A stretch of DNA of 64,000 bases from Streptomyces sp. A3M-1-3. GTDB taxonomy: Bacteria; Actinomycetota; Actinomycetes; Streptomycetales; Streptomycetaceae. The stretch spans positions 154,760 to 218,759 of the forward strand of contig NZ_JANAVP010000010.1 of NCBI RefSeq assembly GCF_024213665.1, given 5' to 3'. Every line of letters begins with the position of its first letter. The first letter of the stretch is position 1. The translations under genes were made by a program, and so were the position numbers. The notes under the pieces are model-generated. The model worked only from the letters and a program-made list of their open reading frames with translations. It ran no database searches and was not told the origin of the DNA. Below are positions 1 to 8,494 of this stretch, in pieces.

Positions 1-252
1 GCTGCGTACCTCCGTCAGCGCGGTTGACAGGGCGCTGACGGAGCCGATGGCGCCCGCGACGAGGAGCAGGGAGCGGCGCAGCCGTGGGATCTCCGGCGCC
101 CCGCCGGCCGCCATCGCGTCCAGGGCCGCCAGCTCGTCCTCGGCGATTGCCCGGTCCGGGAACTCGGCGGGGTGTCCGGCGAGTGCGCGGCGCAGCCGGG
201 ACACGGCGGTGCGCAGCTCCGCCACCCTCGGGTCCTCGCCGCTCCTGGTCAC
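1..252 (-). CDS. DUF5955-like protein, N-terminal part (runs off left edge)
   Basis: An open frame of 84 codons starts at a GTG (252) and leaves the window at base 1 without a stop, so the C-terminus is not seen. The visible part is rich in Arg, Ala and Glu and ends in a short hydrophobic stretch (RSLLLVAGAIGSVSAL). I recall similar small Streptomyces proteins (DUF5955 family) beside the malate-synthase locus; no function is known. It is divergent from the nucleotidyltransferase at 433. Start choice is uncertain because the upstream purine run (GGCAGGG) is only a weak ribosome site. Confidence 0.55.
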   Translation of the reverse strand, partial: MTRSGEDPRVAELRTAVSRLRRALAGHPAEFPDRAIAEDELAALDAMAAGGAPEIPRLRRSLLLVAGAIGSVSALSTALTEVRS

Positions 253-432
253 GCAACCCTGCCCCACACGTTGCAACAAAGCTGTCCTCTCGCACGCCTT
301 TGTGCCGCTTGTCCGCAAGTGCCTTTGCCCCGCCCCGTGTTGACCCGGGGCGCGGGGGTTGCGGGTCAGTAAACGCCACAGGGTGTGCGATGCGCCACTC
401 TCTGGCACGAACGGGTGCGGTATGCAGTCCTC

Positions 433-1041
433 ATGAGGACAACCGATGACGGAACACCGGTGATCGCGGGGCTGCTGCTCGCCGCCGGTGGCGGACGGCG
501 GCTCGGCGGGCGGCCGAAGGCACTGCTCCAGCACCGGGGCCGGCCGCTGGTCGAGCACGCGGTGCGGGTGCTGCGGGAGGGCGGCTGCGACCCGGTGCAT
601 GTGGTGCTGGGCGCGGCGGCCGGTGAGGTGCGGGCGCGGGCCGATCTCGGGGGCTGTGTCGTGGTGGACAACCCGGACTGGGCGGAGGGCATGGGCTCCT
701 CGCTGCGGGCCGGTCTTGAGTCGCTGGCGGACAGCGGGGCGCACGCCGTGCTCGTGTCGCTGGTCGACCAGCCTGGGATCGGGCCGGCCGCGGTGGCCCG
801 GGTCCGGGCGGCGTACCGCTCTCCCGCGAGCCTGGTGGCGGCGGCGTACGACGGGCGGCGCGGGCATCCGGTGCTGTTCGGCGCGCAGCGGTGGGCGGAC
901 ATCGCGGCGACCGCGGTGGGCGACCGCGGGGCGCGCGACCACCTGCGGACCCATGCGGCCGACATCACACTGGTGGAGTGCGGGGACGTGGCCGCGGCCT
1001 ACGACATCGACACCGCGGAAGACCTGATTCACCTGGAGTGA
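433..1041 (+). CDS. MobA-like NTP transferase family protein (nucleotidyltransferase)
   Basis: This 202-residue protein belongs to the NTP_transf_3 (MobA/MocA-like) group. That group binds an NTP and transfers the nucleotide, often to a molybdenum cofactor. The glycine-rich nucleotide loop LLLAAGGGRRLGGRPKALL is near the N-terminus, a VDQPG-type metal-binding acidic loop is near residue 115, and RRGHPVLF is further on. All are typical of MocA/YgfJ proteins that serve molybdenum hydroxylases such as xanthine dehydrogenase. That would suit the purine genes at 22.9-28.8 kb, but this link is inference. An earlier in-frame ATG exists at 385; the ATG at 433 fits the family N-terminus better. Confidence 0.8.
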   Translation: MRTTDDGTPVIAGLLLAAGGGRRLGGRPKALLQHRGRPLVEHAVRVLREGGCDPVHVVLGAAAGEVRARADLGGCVVVDNPDWAEGMGSSLRAGLESLADSGAHAVLVSLVDQPGIGPAAVARVRAAYRSPASLVAAAYDGRRGHPVLFGAQRWADIAATAVGDRGARDHLRTHAADITLVECGDVAAAYDIDTAEDLIHLE

Positions 1042-1146
1042 CAGGCGACGTGACCGAGCATGTGAACGGGTTGTGACGGGAATGGCACTGAGAGCCGCCC
1101 GGAGGGCAGTTCGAGGCCAGTTCTGTCGAGCAGAAGAATCTCGATA

Positions 1147-1199
1147 TCAACAAACCATTGAACTTCCACCATGAGGAAACTACTATCCACAGGTCAGAA
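1147..1199 (+). promoter_or_regulatory. aceB promoter with two candidate 15-bp operators
   Basis: A sigma70-like promoter reads TTGAAC (1158-1163), a 17-nt spacer and TACTAT (1181-1186). The spacer holds a 15-bp inverted repeat, TTCCACCATGAGGAA (1164-1178). A weaker copy, ATCCACAGGTCAGAA (1185-1199), lies with its centre 21 bp further on, just past the -10. The same pair with the same 21-bp spacing occurs before hyi (42.5 kb) and gcl (61.1 kb). A partial match to the urate/catalase operator (TCAACA-AAC-CATTGA, 1147-1161) abuts it. The likely binder is an AllR-like IclR-family repressor, not encoded in the window; this is inference. Confidence 0.65.
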
Positions 1200-1323
1200 G
1201 CGCCCTGAACCCCAGTCGGCGCCCGCGACCGTATCTCGGAACACTCGCGACTCCCCGGCACTCCGTGCCGTTTCGAGCGCTCCCGGCGGCCGCCAGGCAC
1301 CGCCGCTGAAGGAGTGACAGCCA

Positions 1324-2949
1324 ATGTCCGCACCAGCGCCGTCCACGCTGGCCATCGTCGACGCCGAGCCCCTGCCCCGGCAGGACGAAGTCCTCACCGA
1401 GGCGGCCCTGGCCTTTGTGGCCGAGCTGCACCGGCTGTTCACGCCCCGGCGTGACGAGCTACTCGCCCGCCGTACCGAGCGCCGCGCCGAGATCGCCCGC
1501 ACATCCAGCCTCGACTTCCTCCCGGATACCGCACAGATCCGTGAGGGCGACTGGAAGGTCGCGCCGGCCCCGGCCGCGCTCAACGACCGCCGCGTGGAGA
1601 TCACCGGTCCGACCGACCGCAAGATGACCATCAACGCCCTCAACTCGGGCGCCAGGGTCTGGCTCGCCGACTTCGAGGACGCGTCCGCTCCCACCTGGGA
1701 GAACGTCGTCCTCGGCCAGCTCAACCTCATCGACGCCTACGAGCGCCGGATCGACTTCACCTCCCCGCAGGGCAAGACGTACGCCCTGAAGCCCGCCGAG
1801 GAGCTCGCCACCGTCGTGATGCGGCCTCGCGGGTGGCACCTCGAGGAGCGCCATCTCCGGGCGGACAGGCGCGCCGTCCCGGGCGCGCTGGTCGACTTCG
1901 GTCTGTACTTCTTCCACAACGCCCAGCGCCTCATCGACCTCGGCAAGGGCCCGTACTTCTACCTGCCGAAGACCGAGTCGCACCTCGAGGCCCGCCTCTG
2001 GAACGACATCTTCGTCTTCGCCCAGGACTACGTCGGCATCCCGCAGGGCACGGTCCGCGCGACCGTCCTCATCGAGACGATCACCGCCGCGTACGAGATG
2101 GAGGAGATCCTCTACGAACTGCGCGACCACGCGGCCGGGCTCAACGCGGGCCGCTGGGACTACCTCTTCTCCATCGTCAAGAACTTCCGTGACGGCGGCG
2201 AGAAGTTCGTCCTGCCGGACCGCAACGCGGTGACGATGACCGCGCCGTTCATGCGCGCGTACACCGAACTCCTGGTGCGTACGTGCCACAAGCGCGGCGC
2301 GCACGCCATCGGCGGCATGGCGGCCTTCATCCCCTCGCGCCGTGACGCCGAGGTCAACAAGGTGGCGTTCGAGAAGGTCAAGGCCGACAAGGACCGCGAG
2401 GCCGGCGACGGCTTCGACGGCTCCTGGGTCGCCCACCCGGACCTGGTGCCGATCGCGATGGCCTCCTTCGACGCGGTGCTGGGCGACCGGCCCAACCAGA
2501 AGGACCGCCTGCGCGAAGACGTCTCGGTCGCGCCCGGTGACCTGATCGCCATCGACTCGCTGGACGCGAAGCCGACGTACGAGGGCCTGCGCAACGCCGT
2601 CCAGGTCGGCATCCGGTACATCGAGGCGTGGCTGCGCGGCCTCGGCGCGGTGGCCATCTTCAACCTGATGGAGGACGCCGCCACCGCGGAGATCTCCCGC
2701 TCGCAGATCTGGCAGTGGATCAACGCGGGCGTCGTCTTCGAGCACGGCGGGAAGCCGGTGCGGGCGACGGCCGAGCTGGCCCGCGAGGTCGCGGCCGAGG
2801 AACTGGCCGCGATCCGCGCCGAGGTCGGCGAGGAGGCCTTCGCGGCCGGCAAGTGGCAGCAGGCACACGACCTGCTGCTCCAGGTGTCGCTGGACGCGGA
2901 CTACGCGGACTTCCTCACCCTGCCGGCCTACGAGCAACTGGCCGGCTGA
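1324..2949 (+). CDS. aceB: Malate synthase A
   Basis: Malate synthase condenses glyoxylate with acetyl-CoA to give malate in the cytoplasm. The product is 541 residues, the normal length of the AceB isoform. The malate-synthase signature [17 protein letters not shown] lies at about residues 265-282. The start is supported by GAAGGAG just upstream. It is a monocistronic unit with its own promoter and a strong terminator at 2967. Placed near urate-degradation and glyoxylate-carboligase genes, it probably consumes glyoxylate from ureides as well as from isocitrate. The shared operators at 1164-1199 support control together with hyi-glxR and gcl. Confidence 0.97.
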   Translation: MSAPAPSTLAIVDAEPLPRQDEVLTEAALAFVAELHRLFTPRRDELLARRTERRAEIARTSSLDFLPDTAQIREGDWKVAPAPAALNDRRVEITGPTDRKMTINALNSGARVWLADFEDASAPTWENVVLGQLNLIDAYERRIDFTSPQGKTYALKPAEELATVVMRPRGWHLEERHLRADRRAVPGALVDFGLYFFHNAQRLIDLGKGPYFYLPKTESHLEARLWNDIFVFAQDYVGIPQGTVRATVLIETITAAYEMEEILYELRDHAAGLNAGRWDYLFSIVKNFRDGGEKFVLPDRNAVTMTAPFMRAYTELLVRTCHKRGAHAIGGMAAFIPSRRDAEVNKVAFEKVKADKDREAGDGFDGSWVAHPDLVPIAMASFDAVLGDRPNQKDRLREDVSVAPGDLIAIDSLDAKPTYEGLRNAVQVGIRYIEAWLRGLGAVAIFNLMEDAATAEISRSQIWQWINAGVVFEHGGKPVRATAELAREVAAEELAAIRAEVGEEAFAAGKWQQAHDLLLQVSLDADYADFLTLPAYEQLAG

Positions 2950-2966
2950 CCAGCCGCAACACCCCC

Positions 2967-3012
2967 AACGCCTCCGCCCCCGGTACCGCACAGCACCGGG
3001 GGCGGAGGCGTT
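2967..3012 (+). terminator. Terminator after aceB
   Basis: A perfect 18-bp stem (2967-2984 with 2995-3012) closes a 10-nt loop 18 bases after the aceB stop. There is no long T-run, which is usual for Streptomyces terminators. Confidence 0.85.
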
Positions 3013-3215
3013 TCGGCGCTCGGACGCGTTTCGGCGAGCAGATCACGCCATCCGAGCACTCCCGTGACCGAAAAGAGACATGCAGCTACCTGGCGGTAAC
3101 AAAAGGCGGCGTGCCAGATTTCGCATGCCACCGGCCGACGGCCCCCTCACCGACACGCCACATCGCCAGGAGTCAGGACGACCTCCGCGGCGAGGCCTTC
3201 CGCAGGAGCGCCGTC

Positions 3216-3951
3216 ATGACCGGATTCCGTACCAGAGCCATGTTCAGACCGGCCGCCAGACCGACCCGGCGGCTCACCGCCGCAGCAGTGGCCCTGCCCC
3301 TGGCATTCACCGCCCTGCTGACGACCGGAGCAGGATCCTCGGCCGCGAGCCCTTCCACGGGGCCGAGCGCGATCGTCTCCATGGGCGACAGCTACATCTC
3401 CGGGGAGGCCGGCGTCGGCAAGTCCATCGACGAGATCCGCGCGGTGATGTCCGGTGCCGGCTACGCCGCCTCCGATCGTGCTCCAGTCCTACCCCTCCCC
3501 CATCCCGCGGAGCGCCGAGAACCGCTACCCGGAGAGCGGCTGGAGCCGTACCAACACCGGCGGCTGCCCCTTCTGGAACAAGGACGCGGACTGGGCGCGC
3601 GACACGCTGGTCCCGCAGGTCGCGGGCCGCCTGAAGGCGGTGGCCGCCGCCAAGGGCGTGCAGTTCCTGGACCTGCGCGACATGCTGCAGGGCCGTGAGG
3701 TGTGCGCCAAGGCGGCGAAGCTCGTGAGCGCCACGCAGCCCGCGTCGGCGGCGGCCAGCGAGTGGGCGCGCTGGATCGACAGCGACTCCACCCAGGGTCC
3801 CGTCCAGGAGTCGATGCACCCCGACCACTACGGACAGCTCGGCCAGGGGCGCTGCCTGTCCCTGATCCACGCCAGGCCGGCCGGCAACTACACCTGCCGG
3901 AACACGGCGGGTTCGGGTGCGTCCGGGATGTATCTGACCGCAGTGTCCTGA
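3216..3951 (+). pseudogene. Secreted SGNH/GDSL esterase, internal deletion and frameshift
   Basis: The frame from ATG 3216 (AGGAG upstream) encodes a signal peptide and the SGNH block I motif MGDSYISGEAG. It then jumps directly to VGKSIDEIRAVMSGAGYA, a segment that follows some 130 residues later in intact Streptomyces homologues as I remember them. A frameshift near 3470 moves the rest (IVLQSYPSPIPRS to the catalytic block MHPDHYGQL) into another frame, which ends at 3951. The Asp/His block survives but the middle of the fold is gone, so this is a pseudogene of a secreted lipase/esterase. Its 3' end overlaps the convergent AraC gene by 64 bp. Confidence 0.85.
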
Positions 3952-4973
3952 CGTCGGCGGCGGACCGCCGACGGGCTGGTTCCGAACCAGCGCGCCACCG
4001 CGCGGCGCAGGGCCCGGACGTCGGCGTAGCCGACCTGGGCCGCGACCCGGCTCAGCGGCAGGTCCGTGCCCACCAGCAGTTCCTCGGTGCGGGCCAGCCG
4101 TACCGAGTCCACCAGGGCCTGGTAGCTCGTGCCGCATTCGCCGAGCCGCCTGCGCAACGTCCGCTCGCTGACCGCGCGTTGATGGGCCTGCTGGGCGAGG
4201 GTCGGAGGCCGCGGCAGGCTCCGCGCGACGGCCGCCTCCAGGCTCTCCACCAGGTCCCGCCGCTCCCGCCCGAGGCCTGCGGCCTCGTCCAGCAGGCCCA
4301 CCACCGTGGCCAGGGTGTACGGGTCGGCGGTGGGGAGCGTACGGTCCAGCCAGTCGTCGTCCAGGACGAGCCGGTCCCGCGGTGTCCGGAAGCGTACGGG
4401 ACAGCGGAAGTGCCGCCGGTACTGCACGGCGTACGCCGGCCGGGCGTGCCGCACCGACACCGCCAGCGGGGCGAACGCCTCGCTGTTCGCGTACCGGATC
4501 ACCGACACGATGCTCGCGAACGCCTCCTCCACCAGGAGCGCCTGCAGATCACCGTCCGCGTAGCGGGCGGTGGCGACCACAGCCGTGGCCCGGTCGCCCT
4601 TGGCCTCCAGGTGGAAGTCGAGCATGGAACCGGCCAGTTGCTGATGGCGCATGCCCAGCTCCAGGCTCTCGCGCACGGTGGCCGCCGAGAGCAGGCCGAG
4701 GCCCAGCAGCCCCCACGCGGTGACCGTCTGGCGCCGTCCGACCGCCAAGCCGAGCGCCGGGTCGTCCAGTGCAGTCATCGCCTCCCGGATGAACCGGCCT
4801 CCCTGCCGGTACGACACCCGCAGCCCGACCGCCGCGAGGTCGTCCTCGCCCAGACCGGCGCGCCGCAGCAACGGCCCCACCGGGCAGCCCCGTTCGGCGG
4901 CGACGACCGCCACGTACCGCAGGATGTGCGGTGTGACGGTGGCGGATCCGTACCTCGGGTCCGGACGGGACAC
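3888..4973 (-). CDS. AraC-family transcriptional regulator
   Basis: The 361-residue protein has an N-terminal arabinose-binding-like effector domain of the AraC_N/OruR type and a C-terminal AraC double helix-turn-helix at about residues 260-345 (QRAVSERTLRRRLGECGTSY, then the VAAQVGYAD helix). The start is GTG 4973, with GGGAG six bases upstream. Only 14 bp separate this start from ceramidase-like sequence that begins at 4988, so the native promoter seems to have been lost. The last 20 or so residues run into the antisense of the SGNH pseudogene, which suggests the original stop was also lost. The coding frame itself looks intact. Confidence 0.85.
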   Translation of the reverse strand: MSRPDPRYGSATVTPHILRYVAVVAAERGCPVGPLLRRAGLGEDDLAAVGLRVSYRQGGRFIREAMTALDDPALGLAVGRRQTVTAWGLLGLGLLSAATVRESLELGMRHQQLAGSMLDFHLEAKGDRATAVVATARYADGDLQALLVEEAFASIVSVIRYANSEAFAPLAVSVRHARPAYAVQYRRHFRCPVRFRTPRDRLVLDDDWLDRTLPTADPYTLATVVGLLDEAAGLGRERRDLVESLEAAVARSLPRPPTLAQQAHQRAVSERTLRRRLGECGTSYQALVDSVRLARTEELLVGTDLPLSRVAAQVGYADVRALRRAVARWFGTSPSAVRRRRQDTAVRYIPDAPEPAVFRQV

Positions 4974-4987
4974 CTCGACTCCCTACG

Positions 4988-5634
4988 GTGGCGCAACAGC
5001 TCGGCGTACCCCTGGAGCACATCCTCCTGCAGGGCTACGCCAACGCGTACAGCCAGTACGCGACCACACCCGAGGAGTACGACGCCCAGCAGTACGAGGG
5101 CGGCTCGACGCTCTACGGCCGCTACACCCTGCCCGCCTACCAGCAGGAGTACGCCCGCGTTGCCGCCTCGCTGCGGCAGGGCACTGCGCTCGACCGGGGC
5201 ACCGCGCCGCCGGACGAGACGGCCCGTCAGTTCAGCCTCCAGACGGGCGTGGTGTACGACAACCCGCCGGCGTTCAAGTCGTTCGGGCAGGTGCTGACCG
5301 AGCCCGCGGCGGCCCACCGGCGCGGCGAGAGGGCCACCGTCGACTTCGTCACCGGGCACCCGAAGAACAATCTGCGCCGGGGCGGCACGTTCCTGGAGGT
5401 GCAGCGGCTCGTCGCCGGTGGGTGCGGATGCTCGACGACGGCGACTGGCAGACGAAGTACCGCTGGACCCGTACCAACGGCATCACCGGAACCTCGAAGG
5501 CCACGATCACCTGGGACATCGGCGCGGACACCCCGCCGGGCACCTACCGGGTCGTCCACTTCGGCGACGCGAAGAGCCTCCTGGGTAAGATCACGCCCTT
5601 CACGGGCACGTCCCGGGCCTTCACCGTGTCCTGA
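4988..5634 (+). pseudogene. Neutral/alkaline ceramidase, C-terminal remnant
   Basis: The frame from 4988 reads AQQLGVPLEHILLQGYANAY, GGSTLYGRYTLPAYQQEYAR and NPPAFKSFGQVL. This is the C-terminal part of a secreted neutral ceramidase, an enzyme of about 680 residues that hydrolyses ceramide. Near 5420 the frame shifts and continues as WVRMLDDGDWQTKYRWTRTN to the natural C-terminus FTGTSRAFTVS (stop at 5634). About two thirds of the gene, including the catalytic region, is missing, and the break abuts the AraC start. It is non-functional. Confidence 0.85.
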
Positions 5635-5701
5635 GCGAGTACCGATGAGTTTCGGGCACGGGTGCGGTCTGATGGTTATGGACACGACCTCGGAGGCACC
5701 C

Positions 5702-6280
5702 ATGCTCGACCTCGCACCGGCCACCCGGCAGGTGGCCCAGCTCCTGGACTCCCTCGGCGCGGACCAGCTCGCGAACCCGACCCCCTGCCCCGACTACACG
5801 GTACGCGACCTCCTGGCCCACTTCGTCGGCCTGACCGCGGCGTTCCGCGACGCGGCGACGAAGGAGCTGGGGCCGACGACGAACACCGACCCGAGCGCGT
5901 CCCGCCCGGTCCTCGGCGACGACTGGCGAACCGTCCTGCCGCGACAGCTGGAGGAGCTGGCGGCGGCCTGGCGCGCACTGGAGGCATGGCAGGGCATGAC
6001 GCAAGCGGGCGGTGTCACTCTGCCGGCAGAGGTGGCCGGCCAGGTCGCGCTCAACGAACTGGTCATCCACGGCTGGGACCTGGCCCGCGCGACCGGACAG
6101 CCGTACACGCAGGACCGGGCGAGCCTCGACGCGTCGTACGCAGTACTGGCACCGGCGGCGGACGACCCGGACTCACGCGGAACGCTCTTCGGCCCGGTCG
6201 TGGAGGTCCCGCAGGACGCTCCGCTGCTGGACCGGGTAATCGCCCTGAGCGGCCGGCACCCGGACTGGAAGCCCTTGTAG
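5702..6280 (+). CDS. TIGR03086-family metal-binding (DinB/maleylpyruvate-isomerase fold) protein
   Basis: The product has 192 residues and the TIGR03086/MDMPI_N pattern. There is an N-terminal four-helix bundle with PTPCPDYTVRDLLAHFVG and a later ELVIHGWDLARATG motif, whose His residues form the metal site of this DinB-like superfamily. Family members may act in mycothiol-dependent reactions, but the substrate is unknown. In-frame ATGs also occur at 5672 and 5678; 5702 was chosen because CGGAGG sits at the right distance. It follows the ceramidase remnant with 67 bp between and appears intact. Confidence 0.85.
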   Translation: MLDLAPATRQVAQLLDSLGADQLANPTPCPDYTVRDLLAHFVGLTAAFRDAATKELGPTTNTDPSASRPVLGDDWRTVLPRQLEELAAAWRALEAWQGMTQAGGVTLPAEVAGQVALNELVIHGWDLARATGQPYTQDRASLDASYAVLAPAADDPDSRGTLFGPVVEVPQDAPLLDRVIALSGRHPDWKPL

Positions 6281-6394
6281 CCTGTCCGCCCTCTCGCCTC
6301 GGAGCTCTTCTGCACACCCAGGTGCTGGGCGGGCCCACGGTCTCGCGATGTGGAGCATCATGAGCCTTCACGTATGGGATGAGGAGACCAGCAG

Positions 6395-6706
6395 ATGTCA
6401 CTGTCGAGAAAGGGGTCCCGGTTGATCACGGTTGACGAGGTCACCTACCGATGGACTCTGCGTCGACGCCCAACATACGACCACGCCATGAACTGGGGGC
6501 CTCTGACCTACGCGGTGGAGCACAACGAGCTGCGCGGTTGCGTCCTCGTCGTGGGCACGGGCCGCGCGCACCCCGGTAACTGGGTGGGTGCCGAGTCGCT
6601 GCCCGTTCTCCCCGGCGAGGTCGCAGAGGGCATCCGTCGAGCGATTGCCCTGGGCTGGCAGCCGATGCGAGACGGGAAGTCCTTTTCGCTCAGCGAGGTC
6701 AGCTGA
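6395..6706 (+). CDS. Small conserved Streptomyces protein, function unknown
   Basis: The frame gives 103 residues and is preceded by GAGGAG. Its pattern (TYRWTLRRRPTY, GPLTYAVEH, GRAHPGNW, PVLPGEVAEGIRRAIALGW) matches a family of about 100-residue uncharacterised actinobacterial proteins known to me only by sequence. No signal peptide or membrane segment is visible. It is single, lying between the TIGR03086 gene and the DUF6183 remnant. Confidence 0.7.
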   Translation: MSLSRKGSRLITVDEVTYRWTLRRRPTYDHAMNWGPLTYAVEHNELRGCVLVVGTGRAHPGNWVGAESLPVLPGEVAEGIRRAIALGWQPMRDGKSFSLSEVS

Positions 6707-6741
6707 CGAGGCTCCATCGCGTGGATGGCCGCAGTCGAGGA

Positions 6742-7190
6742 TCAATCGGTGTCTGTCGCGGCCAGCACTGTCATGCGCGTGCGTTCCGGTGTCAACGCCA
6801 CCAGCCCGATGTCCCAGGCAACTTGCCAGTACCAGTCGGTGGAGGCCCCGAAGCTGAACCACGAGTGGCTGGTTACCCGTTCCTCGACGCGCCGTGCAGA
6901 CCATGGTTGTATGCGCCGCCCGTTGAGGCAGCGGCGAAGAGGACGCGCCACACCGCCCCGACCGCACAGGGGGTTACCGAGTAGCTCGTCCGCCTGGTGG
7001 CGCCTGAAAGACACTCGATGGGGAGGCTCATCAACACCCTGGGCACGTTCTCGTCCGCGTCCGGATGGGCAAGGTCGAAGGCCCGCGCCTCGATGCGTCC
7101 GTTGGACTCCTCAGCCCAGTTGTCGACAGCCGCGGAGGCTTCTCGCAGACCGTCTGGTCGGACTTCCTCTGCCGAGATGCCGCCCGGCCG
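6742..7190 (-). pseudogene. DUF6183-like protein, C-terminal remnant
   Basis: Two minus-strand frames together look like the C-terminal half of a DUF6183-type protein. One carries WAEESNGRIEARAFDL and RVLFAAASTGGAYNHGLHGA. The other carries WYWQVAWDIGLVAL and ends in TVLAATDTD at 6742. A frameshift separates them. The 5' half is absent because the sequence switches to an ISAzo13-type transposase near 7190. Family assignment is from memory of the conserved C-terminus; no function is known. Confidence 0.6.
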
Positions 7191-7702
7191 GTCTTGGCCT
7201 GGGCCTGGAGACTAAACCCGCTGTCCTTCAGCAGCCGCCCCACCGTCATCGCGGAGACCGGATGTCCCTGCCGGGTCAGCCCGTCCGCCAGACTACGCAA
7301 GGACTTCGTCGTCCACCGCAGCGGAGACATCGGATCGCCCCGCTCATCCGGCTCCACCAGTGCCATCAGCGCGGGCACCAGTCCCGGATCCAGCATCTCA
7401 GCTCGTTTGCGGCCGCCGCCCGGCCGCCGAACCCGTCCCGCGGCTACAACATCTTCGCCGCCCTCCAGCTCGAAGACACCCCGGCGGACCGTGGTCTCGC
7501 TGGCCCCCGCGACCCGTGCGACAGCCCGAACGCCCCCATGCCCCCGCAGCCTCGCCTCGGACCCCATCAGCAAACGCCGCTGCCGTTCGTCCAGGTGCGG
7601 CAGCAGTACCTCGAACCGGACAGCGAGCTGCCCGAGTTCCCCCTCCGAAATCGCCATACCAGACCAACGAGACACATCCCTGGAGGCGACACCTTGGTTC
7701 CT
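7190..7702 (-). mobile_element. ISAzo13-family insertion sequence, 5' fragment
   Basis: From ATG 7657 the frame encodes the N-terminal part of an ISAzo13-like transposase: MAISEGELGQLAVRFEVLLP, a helix-turn-helix region, DPMSPLRWTTKSLRSLADGL and GHPVSAMTVGRLL. After FSLQAQAKT (near 7190) homology stops, so the DDE catalytic domain is missing. The 45 bp upstream of the ATG to about 7702 probably include the element's outer end, which abuts the truncated IS256 gene. The fragment cannot transpose by itself. Confidence 0.75.
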
Positions 7703-7711
7703 TACGGCTTC

Positions 7712-8455
7712 GGTGGACCACGCAGGTCTGGACGGTGGTGCGGGGCCAGACGGTATCGACGGCGTCGGGCAGGCCCTTGAGGCCGTCGCAGACGAGCATG
7801 AGGACGTCGTTGACGCCGCCTTTCTTGATCTCGGTGAGGATGTGCATCCAGTGCTTGGCGCCGTCGCCGGCCCACAGGCCCAGGATGTCCCGCCGGCCCT
7901 CGGCCGTGACGGCCAGGGCCACGTAGATGGGCCGGTTCGCGACCGCGCCGTCGCGGATCTTCACGTGGATGGCGTCGATGAAGACCACCGGATAGACGGC
8001 GTCGAGCGGGCGGTTCTGCCATTCGGCCATGCCGTCCATCACCTTGTCCGTGATGGTCGAAATGGTCTGGCGGGAGACTTCGGCGCCATAGACCTCGGCG
8101 AGGTGGGCCTGGACCTCACCGGTCGTCAGGCCCTTCCCGGACAGTGAGATGACCATCTCGTCCACGCCGGACAGGCGCTTCTGCCGCTTGCGGACGATCT
8201 CCGGCTCGAACGAACCCCCACGGTCGCGGGGCACGGCTATCTCGACCGGACCGACGTCCGTGAGCACGGTCTTGGCCCGGGTGCCGTTACGGCTGTTGCC
8301 GCCGTTCTTCCCGGCCGGATCGTGCTTGTCATAGCCGAGGTGGTCGGTGATCTCGCCCTCGAGCGCGGACTCCAGCAGCCGCTTGGTCAGCTGCTGGAGC
8401 AGCCCGCCCTCGCCGGTCAGCTGGAGGCGGCCTCGGTCACGTTGTCACTGGTCAT
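7712..8455 (-). pseudogene. IS256-family transposase, truncated and frameshifted
   Basis: The main frame starts around LTDVGPVEIAVPRDRGGSFE and includes AEVSRQTISTITD, PVVFIDAIHVKIRDG (the first catalytic Asp) and GAKHWMHILTEIKKGGV. It stops matching at TVQTCVVH near 7712, so the last third with the catalytic Glu is gone. The N-terminus starts at ATG 8455 but runs into a stop after 12 codons. LTGEGGLLQQLTKRLLESAL continues in another frame. The element's upstream terminal sequence continues to about 10137 but is split by the ISL3 insertion at 8495. Confidence 0.85.
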
Positions 8456-8494
8456 CGATGTATCTTCCTTGATCAGGAGTTACACCGAACGATT

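Noticed and set aside
1459..2991. Long minus-strand open frame opposite aceB
   Set aside because: It is a shadow of the malate synthase codon bias; no recognisable motif or ribosome site.
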